Source: Rhodococcoides kroppenstedtii (GTDB lineage Bacteria > Actinomycetota > Actinomycetes > Mycobacteriales > Mycobacteriaceae). From it: a stretch of 64,000 nt of DNA. The stretch spans positions 62,001 to 126,000 of the forward strand of contig NZ_FOJN01000010.1 in the NCBI RefSeq assembly GCF_900111805.1, read 5' to 3'. The position numbers were made by a program, and so were the translations under genes. Positions 47,977 to 56,994 of this stretch are shown here, one piece after another. Under the pieces are notes generated by a model. That model saw only the letters and a program-made list of their open reading frames with translations, ran no database searches and was not told where the DNA came from. Position 1 is the stretch's first letter, and each line of letters opens with the position of its first letter.

Positions 47977-48135
47977 CGCCTCGGCCCGATCTCCGACACG
48001 CGAAGTGCTGAGCGGTCCACAGCGCGGCCGAGATCGCGCGTGACTTGACTGCGCTGTTCCAGCGAGCAGTTCCACTGACGTAGGTTCAGCCGAACCCGAA
48101 GGTTCGGTCCGTTTCCGTGCGAGAGTGGTCGCGTG

Positions 48136-49884
48136 ATGTTCAGAACGCCGGCGGCCAGCCCCGATCGTTGGGTGGTGGTCGACGTCGAGACGTCCGGCCT
48201 GAAGGCGCACCGGGACCGCGTCCTCAGCGTCGCGGCGATCACGTTGGACGACGACGGCAGGGTGGGCCAGGAACTGTCCACCCTGATCGACCCGGGGTGC
48301 GATCCCGGTCCTGTTCACATCCACGGTCTGACGAGGGAGCGTCTGCGTGGAGCGCCGCGTTTCGACGAGGTGGCGCCGCACCTGATGACCCTGCTCGCCG
48401 GCCGCACCATGGTGGCGCACAACGCCAGTTTCGATCACGGGTTCCTCCACCGTGAACACCTCCGTGCCAAGGTGACGATGCCGACGGAACACCGGTTGTG
48501 CACCCTCGCTCTGTCCCGTCGGTTGCAGCCCGATCTCGAGAATCACACGCTGTCCACGCTGGCGCGGAGGTGGAAGATTCGGCAGTCTCGGGCCCACGAC
48601 GCGTACGACGACGCACGCGTACTTGCCCAGATCTTTACGCACAGTGCGCGATTGGCGCGCTCGCTCGATCTACCGTTACCCGTGGTCGCCTGCACCGAAC
48701 GCATATCGGTCTACCCCGACTCCATCCCGCGAACTCCATGCCCGTGGCGGAATCCCGGTCCGTTGGACCCGACGGTCGGCCTGGTGCAGGGCATGCGCGT
48801 GGTCATCAGTGGCGACACCCGTGTTCCGCGTCTCCGACTCGCCGAACAACTCACCGCCGCCGGCCTCGACGTGATGAACTCGGTCAGTCGCTACACCAGT
48901 GTCGTGGTCTGTTCGGATCCGTCGTCGGACAGCGTCAAGGTGCGTCGAGCCCGTGAACACGGACTCCAGGTGGTCTCCGAACAGCGAATCCTCGATCTCG
49001 TCCGCACAATTCGGCCCGGCACGCCGAAGGCGGAGCGGACACCGGCGGTCGTCGTCGCACCGAAGCCGACACCTATCGTCGGTCCGTGGGCTAACCGCCG
49101 CGTCCTGGTGATGGGCGGAACGCACGGTGAGGCCGTTGTGATGCGTTCGCGTCTCGTGCAACTCGGCGCGCGTCCTGCCGTCAACCTCCACGCGAGCGTC
49201 TCGGCGGTGTTGATCCTCGACGGCGGTGACGGGGATCCGAGAATGCCACGCGTCGTCGAGCGGGGTCTGACGGTTCTCGCTGCCGACGACGTCGATCGCG
49301 CCCTGAACCTGGACGTCCCCGCCGCGGCACCGCTGACCCCGCGCGAGGCCGAGACGACTTATGCGCCACAGCTTTCACGCGGGGCCGTCATCGACCTCGA
49401 GGCGTCGAGCACCGCGTTCACCATCGACGCCTCGTGGAACGCGTCGGGCCCGACGCTGCCGGTCGACGTGGTGGCGTTCCTGCTCACCCGAGACGAAGTG
49501 GTGTCCGAGGACGAGGATTTCGTGTTCTACAACGCCCCCGCAACGTCCGACGGTGCCGTCGCTCTGACGGTCGACGGCGATCGCGAGCAGGGTGTGCGTC
49601 TCGACCTCGCGCTGGTGCCCGACGACATCGAGCGCATCGTGGTCGCCGCCGCGGTTGACGGCGAGAACACGTTCGGCGACGTCGGTGCGGTGTCCCTGTC
49701 GGTCGCGGGTCCCGAAAGATCGATTGCCACAGCCGTTCTCGATGCGGCGACCACGGAGCGGACCCTGCTGCTTACGGAGGTGTACCGCCGGGGGACCGGT
49801 TGGCGCCTCCGTGCGATCGGACAGGGTTACGACGACGGCTTGGGCGCGTTGGCCGTCCGGTACGGCGTGGAGGTCGACGACTGA
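48136..49884 (+). CDS. DEDDh exonuclease - BRCT - TerD fusion protein
   Basis: 582 residues from ATG 48136 (GTG 48133 also possible). Residues 1-175 are a DnaQ-like 3'-5' exonuclease with VVDVETSGL (DxE), HNASFDHGFL and HDAYDDARV, the full DEDDh set. Residues about 215-290 form a BRCT domain (VQGMRVVISGD ... ERGLQ-like region ending SEQRILDLV), and a second BRCT-like unit starts RRVLVMGGTHGE. The last 160 residues are a TerD domain: FTIDASWNASGPTLPVDV, DEDFVFYNAP, and the DDIERIVVAAAVDGE segment with calcium-binding acidic residues. It probably links DNA damage processing with the tellurite/stress-type TerD system. No ter neighbours are present. Confidence 0.87.
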   Translation: MFRTPAASPDRWVVVDVETSGLKAHRDRVLSVAAITLDDDGRVGQELSTLIDPGCDPGPVHIHGLTRERLRGAPRFDEVAPHLMTLLAGRTMVAHNASFDHGFLHREHLRAKVTMPTEHRLCTLALSRRLQPDLENHTLSTLARRWKIRQSRAHDAYDDARVLAQIFTHSARLARSLDLPLPVVACTERISVYPDSIPRTPCPWRNPGPLDPTVGLVQGMRVVISGDTRVPRLRLAEQLTAAGLDVMNSVSRYTSVVVCSDPSSDSVKVRRAREHGLQVVSEQRILDLVRTIRPGTPKAERTPAVVVAPKPTPIVGPWANRRVLVMGGTHGEAVVMRSRLVQLGARPAVNLHASVSAVLILDGGDGDPRMPRVVERGLTVLAADDVDRALNLDVPAAAPLTPREAETTYAPQLSRGAVIDLEASSTAFTIDASWNASGPTLPVDVVAFLLTRDEVVSEDEDFVFYNAPATSDGAVALTVDGDREQGVRLDLALVPDDIERIVVAAAVDGENTFGDVGAVSLSVAGPERSIATAVLDAATTERTLLLTEVYRRGTGWRLRAIGQGYDDGLGALAVRYGVEVDD

Positions 49885-49909
49885 TCGGTCGAAGCCGGGT
49901 GCACCGGGG

Positions 49910-50326
49910 TCACCACTGCGGGATGACGTCCAGAATCCACACGACGCCGAACTTGTCGATCAGCTTCCCGTACAGCGGCGAGAAGCCGACCGGGCCCAGC
50001 GGCACCAAGACCGTTGCCCCGTCGGACAATCCGGTGAAGGCCGCGGTGATGACGTCGGAGTCGGGACTGCGCAGCGCGCTGTAGAACGCGTTCTCGCCGG
50101 GGTGGTACTCGAGCGAGTCCTGGATGTCGTACGCCATGATGCGGAACCCGTCGGGCGTGCTCACCTCGCCCCACGCCACCTGATCGGCCTGATCGGGCCC
50201 CTGGCCCGACGGGGTGTCGCCGTACGGAAAGGCCGTCAGCTCGCCGCCGAACACCGACTGGTAGAACTCGAGCGCCTCGCGGGCGTTGCCGCGGAGGTTG
50301 ACGTGCAGTGCGCTGACGATGGTCAC
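49910..50326 (-). CDS. VOC (PhnB-like) superfamily protein
   Basis: 138 residues. Glyoxalase/VOC fold of the PhnB type: VSALHVNLRGNAREALEFYQSVFGG, EVSTPDGFRIMAYDI and FSPLYGKLIDKFGVVWILDV. Such proteins bind metals or small molecules; many have no assigned reaction. It is divergent from a WYL-domain regulator, which may control it. Confidence 0.82.
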   Translation of the reverse strand: MTIVSALHVNLRGNAREALEFYQSVFGGELTAFPYGDTPSGQGPDQADQVAWGEVSTPDGFRIMAYDIQDSLEYHPGENAFYSALRSPDSDVITAAFTGLSDGATVLVPLGPVGFSPLYGKLIDKFGVVWILDVIPQW

Positions 50327-50430
50327 GGTGAGTCCTTGCTGTCGAGGTTTCGGCCTCGGTGGCCGCTGCAGACCACGTTCTCAGTGATATAGGTCAGATC
50401 CTGTCCTAGTGGTGCGCGATAGTGGGACGC

Positions 50431-51387
50431 ATGTCGGAACCGTCGTCGCGGATGCTCGCCTTGCTCTCGCTCCTGCAGCTGCGTCGGGAGTGGTCGGGGA
50501 CCGTGCTGGCCGACCGCCTCGGCGTCACCCCGCGCACCATCCGGCGCGATGTCGACCGGCTCCGCGAGCTCGGGTACTCGGTGTCCGCGGTGCGGGGTTC
50601 CGAGGGTGGATACCGACTCGACGCCGGTGACGCGGTACCGCCCTTGTTGCTCGACGACGACCAGGTGATCGCGTTGACGGTCGCGCTGCAGATGGTCCCA
50701 GCGATGGGTGTCGACGTCGGTGACGCGGCGGAGCGCGCCCTGGCCACGGTGCGACGGATCATGCCCGATCGAGTACGACGCCGCGTCGACGCCGTCGAAT
50801 TCGCCTCGATGTCGACAACGGTCGACCCCGTCGATGCGGAAATCCTTCGCTCGATGGGCGAGGCGACGCGGGCGCGGGAAGTGGTGCGCTTCGATTACGT
50901 TGTTGACGAACAGAACTTGCCGGTGGGTCTTCCGCGCCGGGTGGAACCGCACGGCGTCGTCGGGGCCGGGTCGAGGTGGTACGTGGTCGGTTTCGATCTC
51001 GACCGGGACGACTGGCGTCTGTTCCGCGTCGATCGCATGAGACCGAAGATGCGTACCGGCGTGACGTTCACGGCGCGGGAGATCCCCGGTGGGTCCGCGG
51101 CGGAATTCGTCCGTCGCCACTTCCGCGGGACCGCATCCGGGGAGTGGGCGTGTACCGGAGAGGCGACGGTCGTCTTGCCCGCGTCGGCCGTCGCGCCGTT
51201 CGCCGGTGACGGCACCGTCGAGAGCCTGGACGACGACCGCTGCCGCGTGCGGATCGGCGCGTGGTCCTGGGCCGGGGTAGCGGCGTCACTGCTGCGTTTC
51301 GACGCTGCGTTGTCCGACGTCGAACCCCCCGAGTTGGTCGACGCGATGCGGACGATGGCCGGCCGCCTCGAAGACGCCGTTCCCTAG
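50431..51387 (+). CDS. YafY-type HTH and WYL domain transcriptional regulator
   Basis: 318 residues from ATG 50431 (GTG 50422 possible). N-terminal DeoR-like winged helix: MLALLSLLQLRREWSGTVLADRLGVTPRTIRRDVDRLR with RGSEGGYRLD. The WYL domain shows VRFDYVV, VEPHGVVGAGSRWYVVGFDLDRDDWRLFRVDRM, and a C-terminal extension. WYL domains sense nucleic acids or nucleotides in several systems. It is divergent from the VOC gene, with about 100 bases between them. Confidence 0.85.
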   Translation: MSEPSSRMLALLSLLQLRREWSGTVLADRLGVTPRTIRRDVDRLRELGYSVSAVRGSEGGYRLDAGDAVPPLLLDDDQVIALTVALQMVPAMGVDVGDAAERALATVRRIMPDRVRRRVDAVEFASMSTTVDPVDAEILRSMGEATRAREVVRFDYVVDEQNLPVGLPRRVEPHGVVGAGSRWYVVGFDLDRDDWRLFRVDRMRPKMRTGVTFTAREIPGGSAAEFVRRHFRGTASGEWACTGEATVVLPASAVAPFAGDGTVESLDDDRCRVRIGAWSWAGVAASLLRFDAALSDVEPPELVDAMRTMAGRLEDAVP

Positions 51388-51435
51388 CCTCACGGGCACT
51401 CACCTTCGTCGTGTCGGCCGCCGTACGCTCGGCTC

Positions 51436-52275
51436 ATGACGCCGACCATTGCTGTCACGGGTTCCACCGGTGCGGTCGGGGGTGCAGTAGCGGCACTCCT
51501 CGCGGACTCTGGAATGGCGATTAGATTGCTGGTTCGTGACGTGGGTCGGGCACCGGCGATCCCGGAGAGTGCCGTCGCGCAGTGTTCGTACGACGACGCG
51601 GATGCATCGATTCGAGCCCTGCGCGGCGTCGATGTTCTGTTCATGGTGTCGGGGTCGGAGAGCGCGACTCGACTCGACGAACACCGGACATTCGTCGACG
51701 CCGTGGCCGCGGCAGGGGTGCGACATGTGGTGTACACGTCGTTCTTCGGCGCGGCCCCGGATGCCACATTCACGTTGGCGCGGGACCACTTTCACACCGA
51801 ACAGCACATCGCAGCGTCGGGAATGGGCCACACGTTTCTGCGCGACAACTTCTACGCCGATGTGATGGAGCACTTCGCCGGCGAGGACGGCGTGATCCGT
51901 GGGCCCGCCGGCGACGGTCGGGTGTCGCTGGTGGCCCGAGCGGACGTGGCGCGGGTGGCCGCGGCGGTGCTGACCGACCCCGCGTCACACGTCGGCACGT
52001 CCTACGACCTCACCGGCCCCGAGGCACTGACCATGGCAGAGGTGGCCGCCACGATTGCCGAGGTGCGGGGGCGGGCGGTGACGTTCCACGACGAGACTCT
52101 GCAGGAGGCGTATGCGTCGCGGGCGCGGTGGAACGCGCCGGACTGGCAGAACGACGCGTGGGTGTCGACGTACACCGCCATCGCGTCGGGGGAGTTGAGC
52201 CGGGTGAGCGAGGATGTGGAGCGGGTGACGGGGCGGCGTGCGATGACGTTGCGCGAGGTGTTGCGCGCGGGCTGA
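51436..52275 (+). CDS. NmrA-like NAD(P)-binding protein
   Basis: 279 residues. Atypical SDR with IAVTGSTGAVGGAVAALL as the dinucleotide motif, LRGVDVLFMVSGSES and VVYTSFFGAAPDATF, as in NmrA/QorB/azoreductase relatives. C-terminal YDLTGPEALTMAEVAATIAEVRGR is conserved in this group. It probably acts as an NADPH quinone reductase or redox sensor; substrate unknown. Confidence 0.82.
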   Translation: MTPTIAVTGSTGAVGGAVAALLADSGMAIRLLVRDVGRAPAIPESAVAQCSYDDADASIRALRGVDVLFMVSGSESATRLDEHRTFVDAVAAAGVRHVVYTSFFGAAPDATFTLARDHFHTEQHIAASGMGHTFLRDNFYADVMEHFAGEDGVIRGPAGDGRVSLVARADVARVAAAVLTDPASHVGTSYDLTGPEALTMAEVAATIAEVRGRAVTFHDETLQEAYASRARWNAPDWQNDAWVSTYTAIASGELSRVSEDVERVTGRRAMTLREVLRAG

Positions 52276-52344
52276 TGTCCGCTCGCACAGATTGGCGGAA
52301 CCGACGGGGGCCGTGCTGCGTCCTACCCTCGGGGGTGAGGCGAG

Positions 52345-52635
52345 ATGCTCGTCGATGCTGACATCGAGGCCATGCAGTTCGTCAGTCGCACCGTTCTCGT
52401 CGAGGCGGAACGATTCACCGCGGTGCCCGCAGCGCGTGCCGTGGTTGCGATGCCGGGCGCGGCCACGGCAGCGGCGATGGTGAGGGCGGACACGCGTCTG
52501 TCGTCTGCGGTGACAGAGCTGGCTGCCGGCGTTACGGCGACGGCCCGGTCGGTGGGGGAATCCGCGGTCGGGTACGACGCCGTGGACTCCGCGAATGCAA
52601 CCCGACTCGGTGGGGTCGTGCATGGCGGTCTCTGA
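52345..52635 (+). CDS. EspC-like type VII secretion partner protein
   Basis: 96 residues from ATG 52345, with GGGGGTGAGG upstream. Helical, Ala-rich, ending with Y77-D-A-V-D81, the YxxxD export motif, and SANATRL. This is the pattern of EspC-type chaperone/partner proteins that leave the cell with a larger substrate. It overlaps the toxin gene by 14 bases, so the two are made together. Confidence 0.78.
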   Translation: MLVDADIEAMQFVSRTVLVEAERFTAVPAARAVVAMPGAATAAAMVRADTRLSSAVTELAAGVTATARSVGESAVGYDAVDSANATRLGGVVHGGL

Positions 52636-53575
52636 GGCCGTTCTCGATAGAGCGACCGTAGAGGCCTGGGAACCGGCGGCGTTGCTGAGCGACGCGACCG
52701 GGATCGCCGACGTCGCGCTCTCCGTCGAGCTTCGCGCCGCGGCCTTGGATACCGGTCTGGGGCAACTGCGTGGCGCTTGGAGCGGCGAAGCCGGGGATGC
52801 AGCGGCACGCAGCCTCCAGCGCCACGTGGATGCTGCCCGGCAGCTCTCTCGTGGAGCTCGTGCGCTCGAACGCGCGGTCAGTGACGGCGAGGCGACCCTC
52901 GACCACGCGCGGACGCAGCTCCTGGACGCCGTTCTGGCCGCGGAGGCGGCGGGCTGCACGGTCACCCCCGAGTGGTCGGTGGCCGGTCCACCCGACGCTG
53001 TCGAGGTGCACGCCGCGGTGGTCTCGTCGCAGGTGCGGGCCTTGATGGCTGCGGACGAGTCGGTCGCTCGGTCGATCGACGATGCGTCGCGGACCTTGGG
53101 CGACACTCGTGCGCGGACCTTCTTGTCGGTCGCGATCGGTATCGCGTGGGCTGTGGACGCGGCCGTGAGTGCCATGATTGCGGCGGGGGTTCTGTCGGCC
53201 GGAGCGATCGCATTCGCGTTGGTCGACAGGTTCGGAATCGAGGCGTGGGAGAGTATTCGCGAGGCCATTCCGAATGCATTCTTCGAAAGTTCCGGCCCGA
53301 TCGACGAGGCTGGCGTGCGTGAGGCGGTTCAGTCGGCTACTGAACCAGGGAAGAACCCGCCGTTCCGTCAGGTGGACACTCCGGCGGAGGTGGCTTCGAT
53401 CTACGACAGAGTGGCCTCTGAAGGGCGGGTGCTCGACGTCGGACGTTACCCCGGGACCGGAGTGGTTTTGCCGGACGGGACCGAGTTGCGGTACCGACAA
53501 GACAGCAAGTCCGGAGGTCCAACAATGGACATACGCTATCCCGACGGTTCGATTGTGAAAGTGCATGTGAAATGA
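52622..53575 (+). CDS. type VII polymorphic toxin
   Basis: 317 residues from ATG 52622. The first 165 residues are a helical secretion domain with a W53-S-G55 turn (WXG). A hydrophobic stretch, about 166-201, could span a membrane. The C-terminal 70 residues form a separate domain: VASIYDRVASEGRVLDVG and then LPDGTELR, DSKSGGP, MDI and DGSIVKVHVK. The tip matches the 59-residue protein at 27789, and the gene overlaps its immunity-like gene by four bases. Activity not known; the motif recalls toxin tips in Rhs/CdiA proteins, possibly nucleases. Confidence 0.78.
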   Translation: MAVSEAVLDRATVEAWEPAALLSDATGIADVALSVELRAAALDTGLGQLRGAWSGEAGDAAARSLQRHVDAARQLSRGARALERAVSDGEATLDHARTQLLDAVLAAEAAGCTVTPEWSVAGPPDAVEVHAAVVSSQVRALMAADESVARSIDDASRTLGDTRARTFLSVAIGIAWAVDAAVSAMIAAGVLSAGAIAFALVDRFGIEAWESIREAIPNAFFESSGPIDEAGVREAVQSATEPGKNPPFRQVDTPAEVASIYDRVASEGRVLDVGRYPGTGVVLPDGTELRYRQDSKSGGPTMDIRYPDGSIVKVHVK

Positions 53576-54027
53576 CTGATATCCGACTCGAGAATTTTCT
53601 ACTCTCCTCCCTGGCTGAGGACTGGATGTCGTTCGGGGAGTTCCTGTTCTTTGCCGGGCGAATTACTCCTCGAACATCGGCTCCCCCCGACGTCGCGGAG
53701 GTCGTTCGAGATCTGGCAACACGTGGGTTGATCGAGCTGGGCGGCTGGTCCGACGACGGCCGTTTCGAGGTGTGGGACGTGTCCGTCGACGAGGCGCTCC
53801 ACCGCATTGCGCACGGGTACCAGGGGGAGGCCGGGTACCTGAACGGGAATACCGAGGTCCTCGGCCGAACCGAAGTGTTCAGGGCGAACCTGACCGCGCT
53901 GGGGGAGGAGCGGCTGTCCGAACTCGGGGACCCGTACGACAACTACGGTGACCCCTGGTCCGAGGTCCCGCATCTGCGCATCGCTCGTACGGTGCCACCG
54001 TGGCGCGAAGTCGACGACCGTCCGTGA
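53572..54027 (+). CDS. predicted immunity protein of the type VII toxin
   Basis: 151 residues, overlapping the toxin stop (ATGA). Acidic and soluble, with LAEDWMSFGEFLFF, a probable winged-helix-like VVRDLATRGLIELG, FEVWDVSVDEALHRI and LTALGEERLSEL. Paralogous to the protein at 27965 (see there) but with a longer tail DPYDNYGDPWSEVPHLR. Assignment rests on position directly after the toxin and on the paired duplication. Confidence 0.75.
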   Translation: MTDIRLENFLLSSLAEDWMSFGEFLFFAGRITPRTSAPPDVAEVVRDLATRGLIELGGWSDDGRFEVWDVSVDEALHRIAHGYQGEAGYLNGNTEVLGRTEVFRANLTALGEERLSELGDPYDNYGDPWSEVPHLRIARTVPPWREVDDRP

Positions 54028-54085
54028 TGTCGGAGCAATCCTCTACGTTCCGTGCACTCGGACGCACCGCACCCCAGGAGTCACG

Positions 54086-54784
54086 ATGACCGGTCCTTCG
54101 AACTCACTCGTTTCCGTTCTGCTTCACCACTCGGCGTCGAGGCCGTCGATCGTCGACGCCATGTACGGCGGCTTCAGCCGCTTCGCCCAGGCAGAGCGCC
54201 GTCGATCGAGCTCGACCATCGTCGAACTCGCGCAGCTCGACGACCCTGACGAGTCGGACTACGGGCCGGGTTACTTCGAGATGGACTACGAGGCGGAGTC
54301 CTTCGGCGGGGCCGGACTTACAAGGCTCCAGGGGTTTCCGCGAAGGCCAACCGCGTTGTGCGACGAATTGGGCAAATGGATCACGGCGGTGGATGCGCTT
54401 CACTCGATACTGACGGCGGAGAACCGGCCGGGGGCGGTCACCGTTGTGGTTCTGACGGCCGGGCATGCCGTTGCTGGCCGTCAATGGTCGCTTGACGACG
54501 TGCGCCGACTCATCGAGCGGCAGGAAGCAAAGTTCGGCTGGGACTTCGTCCTTCTGGGCGCCAACATGGACGCGGTCGAGACGGGGGCGAAGATGGGCTT
54601 CGCCCGAAACAAGTCACTCACGTTCGACGCGTCGTCTGCGGGTATCGACTCGGCCTTCTCCGCTGTGTCGCACTATCAGATGCGAAAACAGGAGGCTGGT
54701 ACACAAAGAATCGCGGGGTTCTCCGACGAGGATCGTCGGCGCGCGTGTCGACGCTTCGCTGCAGTGTCACGGCGACGTCGGTAA
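54086..54784 (+). CDS. VWA-like protein with degenerate metal site
   Basis: 232 residues from ATG 54086, with CAGGAG upstream. It is a diverged paralogue of the VWA protein at 57673: FGWDFVLLGANMDAVETGAKMGF and GFSDEDRRRA are almost the same. The metal-ion-dependent adhesion site is broken: the other copy has LLDRSGSM, here LLHHSASR, so the first Asp is His; and VMTDGHE became VLTAGHA, losing a second Asp. Metal binding should be lost. Either a retained regulatory copy or a decaying duplicate. Leader sequence before the ATG is also similar to the other copy. Confidence 0.72.
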   Translation: MTGPSNSLVSVLLHHSASRPSIVDAMYGGFSRFAQAERRRSSSTIVELAQLDDPDESDYGPGYFEMDYEAESFGGAGLTRLQGFPRRPTALCDELGKWITAVDALHSILTAENRPGAVTVVVLTAGHAVAGRQWSLDDVRRLIERQEAKFGWDFVLLGANMDAVETGAKMGFARNKSLTFDASSAGIDSAFSAVSHYQMRKQEAGTQRIAGFSDEDRRRACRRFAAVSRRRR

Positions 54785-54888
54785 CAGGGAGGTCTTTGTA
54801 GCGTGCCGCGCTCGGGATCGCGACTGGTGCAGAGCCCGAATGATCGCGTTGGACAGCCGTGGCGCACCAACGGCTGCTTGCTCACGAG

Positions 54889-55536
54889 CTACTCGACCAG
54901 TCCGCACCGAAAGGCCGTGAGTGCGGCTCCGACTCGGTTGGACACCCGCAGCTTGTGGTTCACCGACGCGAGGTGGGACTTGACCGTCGTCTCCGACATG
55001 AACAACCGCCGCGCGATGTCGGCATTCGTGGCGCCGGACGCCATGACGGCCAGCACTTCCCGCTCGCGATCCGTCAGCGAGTCCAGAGCGACCGTCGGTC
55101 GCTGCGACGGTGAGTGTCGAACGATGCGGCGTAACGAGTCCTCGGAGAAGAGGGTGTTGCCGGCCGCGACGGCCCGGACCGATTGGTGATAGGTCTCGGG
55201 CGGCTCGGATTTGCTGAGGAAGCTGTGGGCACCGGCTTTGACGGCTTCGACCACCAGGTCGTCGACATCCATCGCCGTCATCGCGACGACTTTCGGCGGA
55301 TCCGGCATCGTCATCAATGTCCGTGTTGCGTCGAGCCCGCCAACACGTCCCATCATCAGGTCCATCAGCACGACGTGCGGGCGCGTGGCCTCCACAGCCG
55401 CGGGGACCTCGTCGCCGTCGGACACCGACCCCACGACGACGATGTCCGTGGTCGCCGCGAAGATGTCTGTCATTCCGCGCCGGACGAATGCATCGTCGTC
55501 GACAACGAGAACGGAAATCTGCGCTTCGGAACCCAT
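54889..55536 (-). CDS. NarL/LuxR-type response regulator
   Basis: 215 residues. Receiver: VLVVDDDAFVRRG, phosphoacceptor Asp in VVLMDLMMGRVGGLD, Thr in VVAMTAMDVDD and Lys in SFLSKSEPPE. LuxR domain: LTDREREVLAVMASGATN and MSETTVKSHLASVNHKL. The kinase gene lies just upstream on the same strand, 89 bases away. Targets unknown; the DUF4352 gene is transcribed divergently from the kinase. Confidence 0.88.
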   Translation of the reverse strand: MGSEAQISVLVVDDDAFVRRGMTDIFAATTDIVVVGSVSDGDEVPAAVEATRPHVVLMDLMMGRVGGLDATRTLMTMPDPPKVVAMTAMDVDDLVVEAVKAGAHSFLSKSEPPETYHQSVRAVAAGNTLFSEDSLRRIVRHSPSQRPTVALDSLTDREREVLAVMASGATNADIARRLFMSETTVKSHLASVNHKLRVSNRVGAALTAFRCGLVE

Positions 55537-55625
55537 GATGCGTCGACCGTAGCGAACGACACCGACACGGCCGACCCATTGGATCTAGAGATTCCGTCGT
55601 GGACGTCGAGTCGAACTGAGCCGGG

Positions 55626-56825
55626 TCACGAGTACCAGGGCAACCACGCCGACAGGACGAACTCCCCACCGTGGACATCCCACCGCACCCATCCGCCTGC
55701 CGTCTGCGCTTGTTCGGCCAGACCGACCAACCCGCTCCGCGATCCCGGCCCTGGACTCCCGGACGCCGCCGGGTTTCGCACGACCAGGCTGATGCCGTCG
55801 GTGTCGGCACCGCTGACAGTGATCTGCAGCGGCGAACCGGGTGCGTGCTTTTGGCTGTTGGTGAGGGCCTCTTGGACGATGCGATACGCGGTGTGACTGG
55901 TCAGGTCGCCGACGGTCCCCGGAAAGATGTCCTGGATCAAGGTCACCCGACATCCCGCCGAACGCGCCGCATCGACCAGGTCGCCGATACCCGCCAGGCT
56001 GCGCCGGCCGGCGTCGGCGCCACCGGTCGCCGATCCACGGAGAACGCCGATGATGCGTTTGAGCTCGTCCAGGGAGTCGTGCGCAGTGGCACGGATCAGC
56101 GCCGAGGTGTTCGAGACCTTCTCCGGTCCGTCGGTACTTCCGACTTGTAATCCGCCGGCGAGCAGCGAGATCCGGCTGAGGCCGGCTGCGAGCGTGTCGT
56201 GCATGTCGCGCGCGATGCGCGCACGTTCCTGCTGAATCAGCATGTCTTCGTGCAGACGCCGAGACTGCGCGGTTGCTTCGTTTCTCGACCGGACCGCCAC
56301 GTCGAGGTCGGACTTCGTTCTGCGTAGTTGCGAAAGGCCCACGACCACGGCGACGAGCACCGCGGCGACGAGCATTGGGAGCCACCACGGGAGCGACCAG
56401 GTCGGAGGGGGCTGACCTTCGACCTGCTTCACGCCGAGGGTCAATACCGAGAAATCACGTCGTCGGGACGCGTCGTATGTCAGCGAAACCGCGCAGGCCA
56501 GGTACACGGCCGCCGCCGCGCCGACCAGGCGACGCCCGCCCGCCCTGGCGCCGACTGCGTACAACGTGATGAGCGCGGCCGTGGCATCGGTTGCAAAGAA
56601 CAGCGGTCCGGCGACCGACATGGCCAGGACGATCCAGGGCTTGTCGTGCCGCCAGACCAGCGCCACCGCCGCCGCGACGTTGAGGACAAATCCCAGCCCG
56701 GCGTTCCACGCGGGAGTACCGGATATTCCGGCCAGGCCCACCGTCATGATCGTGCAGAACAGGCTGAGCGTCACCGCGCCGACAGTCCAGGCGCGACGCC
56801 GAACCGTGGCTGCAGTCGTGGACAC
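55626..56825 (-). CDS. NarL-family sensor histidine kinase
   Basis: About 399 residues from GTG 56825; GTG 56855 would add ten. Membrane segments occupy about residues 15-125 with a further helix near WLPMLVAAVLVAVVVGL, the loop between (DASRRRDFSVLTLGVKQVEGQ) being the likely sensor surface. HisKA_3 box ERARIARDMHDTLAAGLS has the phosphoacceptor His, and the N box is IVQEALTNSQKHA. The G1 region is weak (LVVRNPAASG rather than DxGxG), while SGLVGLAEQAQTAGG is kept. Such variants can still be active. Partner of the regulator at 54889. Confidence 0.83.
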   Translation of the reverse strand: MSTTAATVRRRAWTVGAVTLSLFCTIMTVGLAGISGTPAWNAGLGFVLNVAAAVALVWRHDKPWIVLAMSVAGPLFFATDATAALITLYAVGARAGGRRLVGAAAAVYLACAVSLTYDASRRRDFSVLTLGVKQVEGQPPPTWSLPWWLPMLVAAVLVAVVVGLSQLRRTKSDLDVAVRSRNEATAQSRRLHEDMLIQQERARIARDMHDTLAAGLSRISLLAGGLQVGSTDGPEKVSNTSALIRATAHDSLDELKRIIGVLRGSATGGADAGRRSLAGIGDLVDAARSAGCRVTLIQDIFPGTVGDLTSHTAYRIVQEALTNSQKHAPGSPLQITVSGADTDGISLVVRNPAASGSPGPGSRSGLVGLAEQAQTAGGWVRWDVHGGEFVLSAWLPWYS

Positions 56826-56994
56826 CTTGCCGACGTTACGGGGACCGTCCGACACGGTCGTCGGTTATTCGGTCGCGGAATCCGCCCGAAAGGACGAGAA
56901 AGGTCGACCGGTTCGACGAGGTGGAGAGCGGGCTGGGTGCGGTGTGCTCGTCGTGAAGCATCGACCGGTGCTCGACGTGTCGAGAGGAAACACC

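Noticed and set aside
48090-48107. Possible LexA (SOS) box before the exonuclease fusion
   Set aside because: CGAAC and GTTCG are separated by six bases, whereas the actinobacterial SOS box has four; kept only as an unassigned palindrome.
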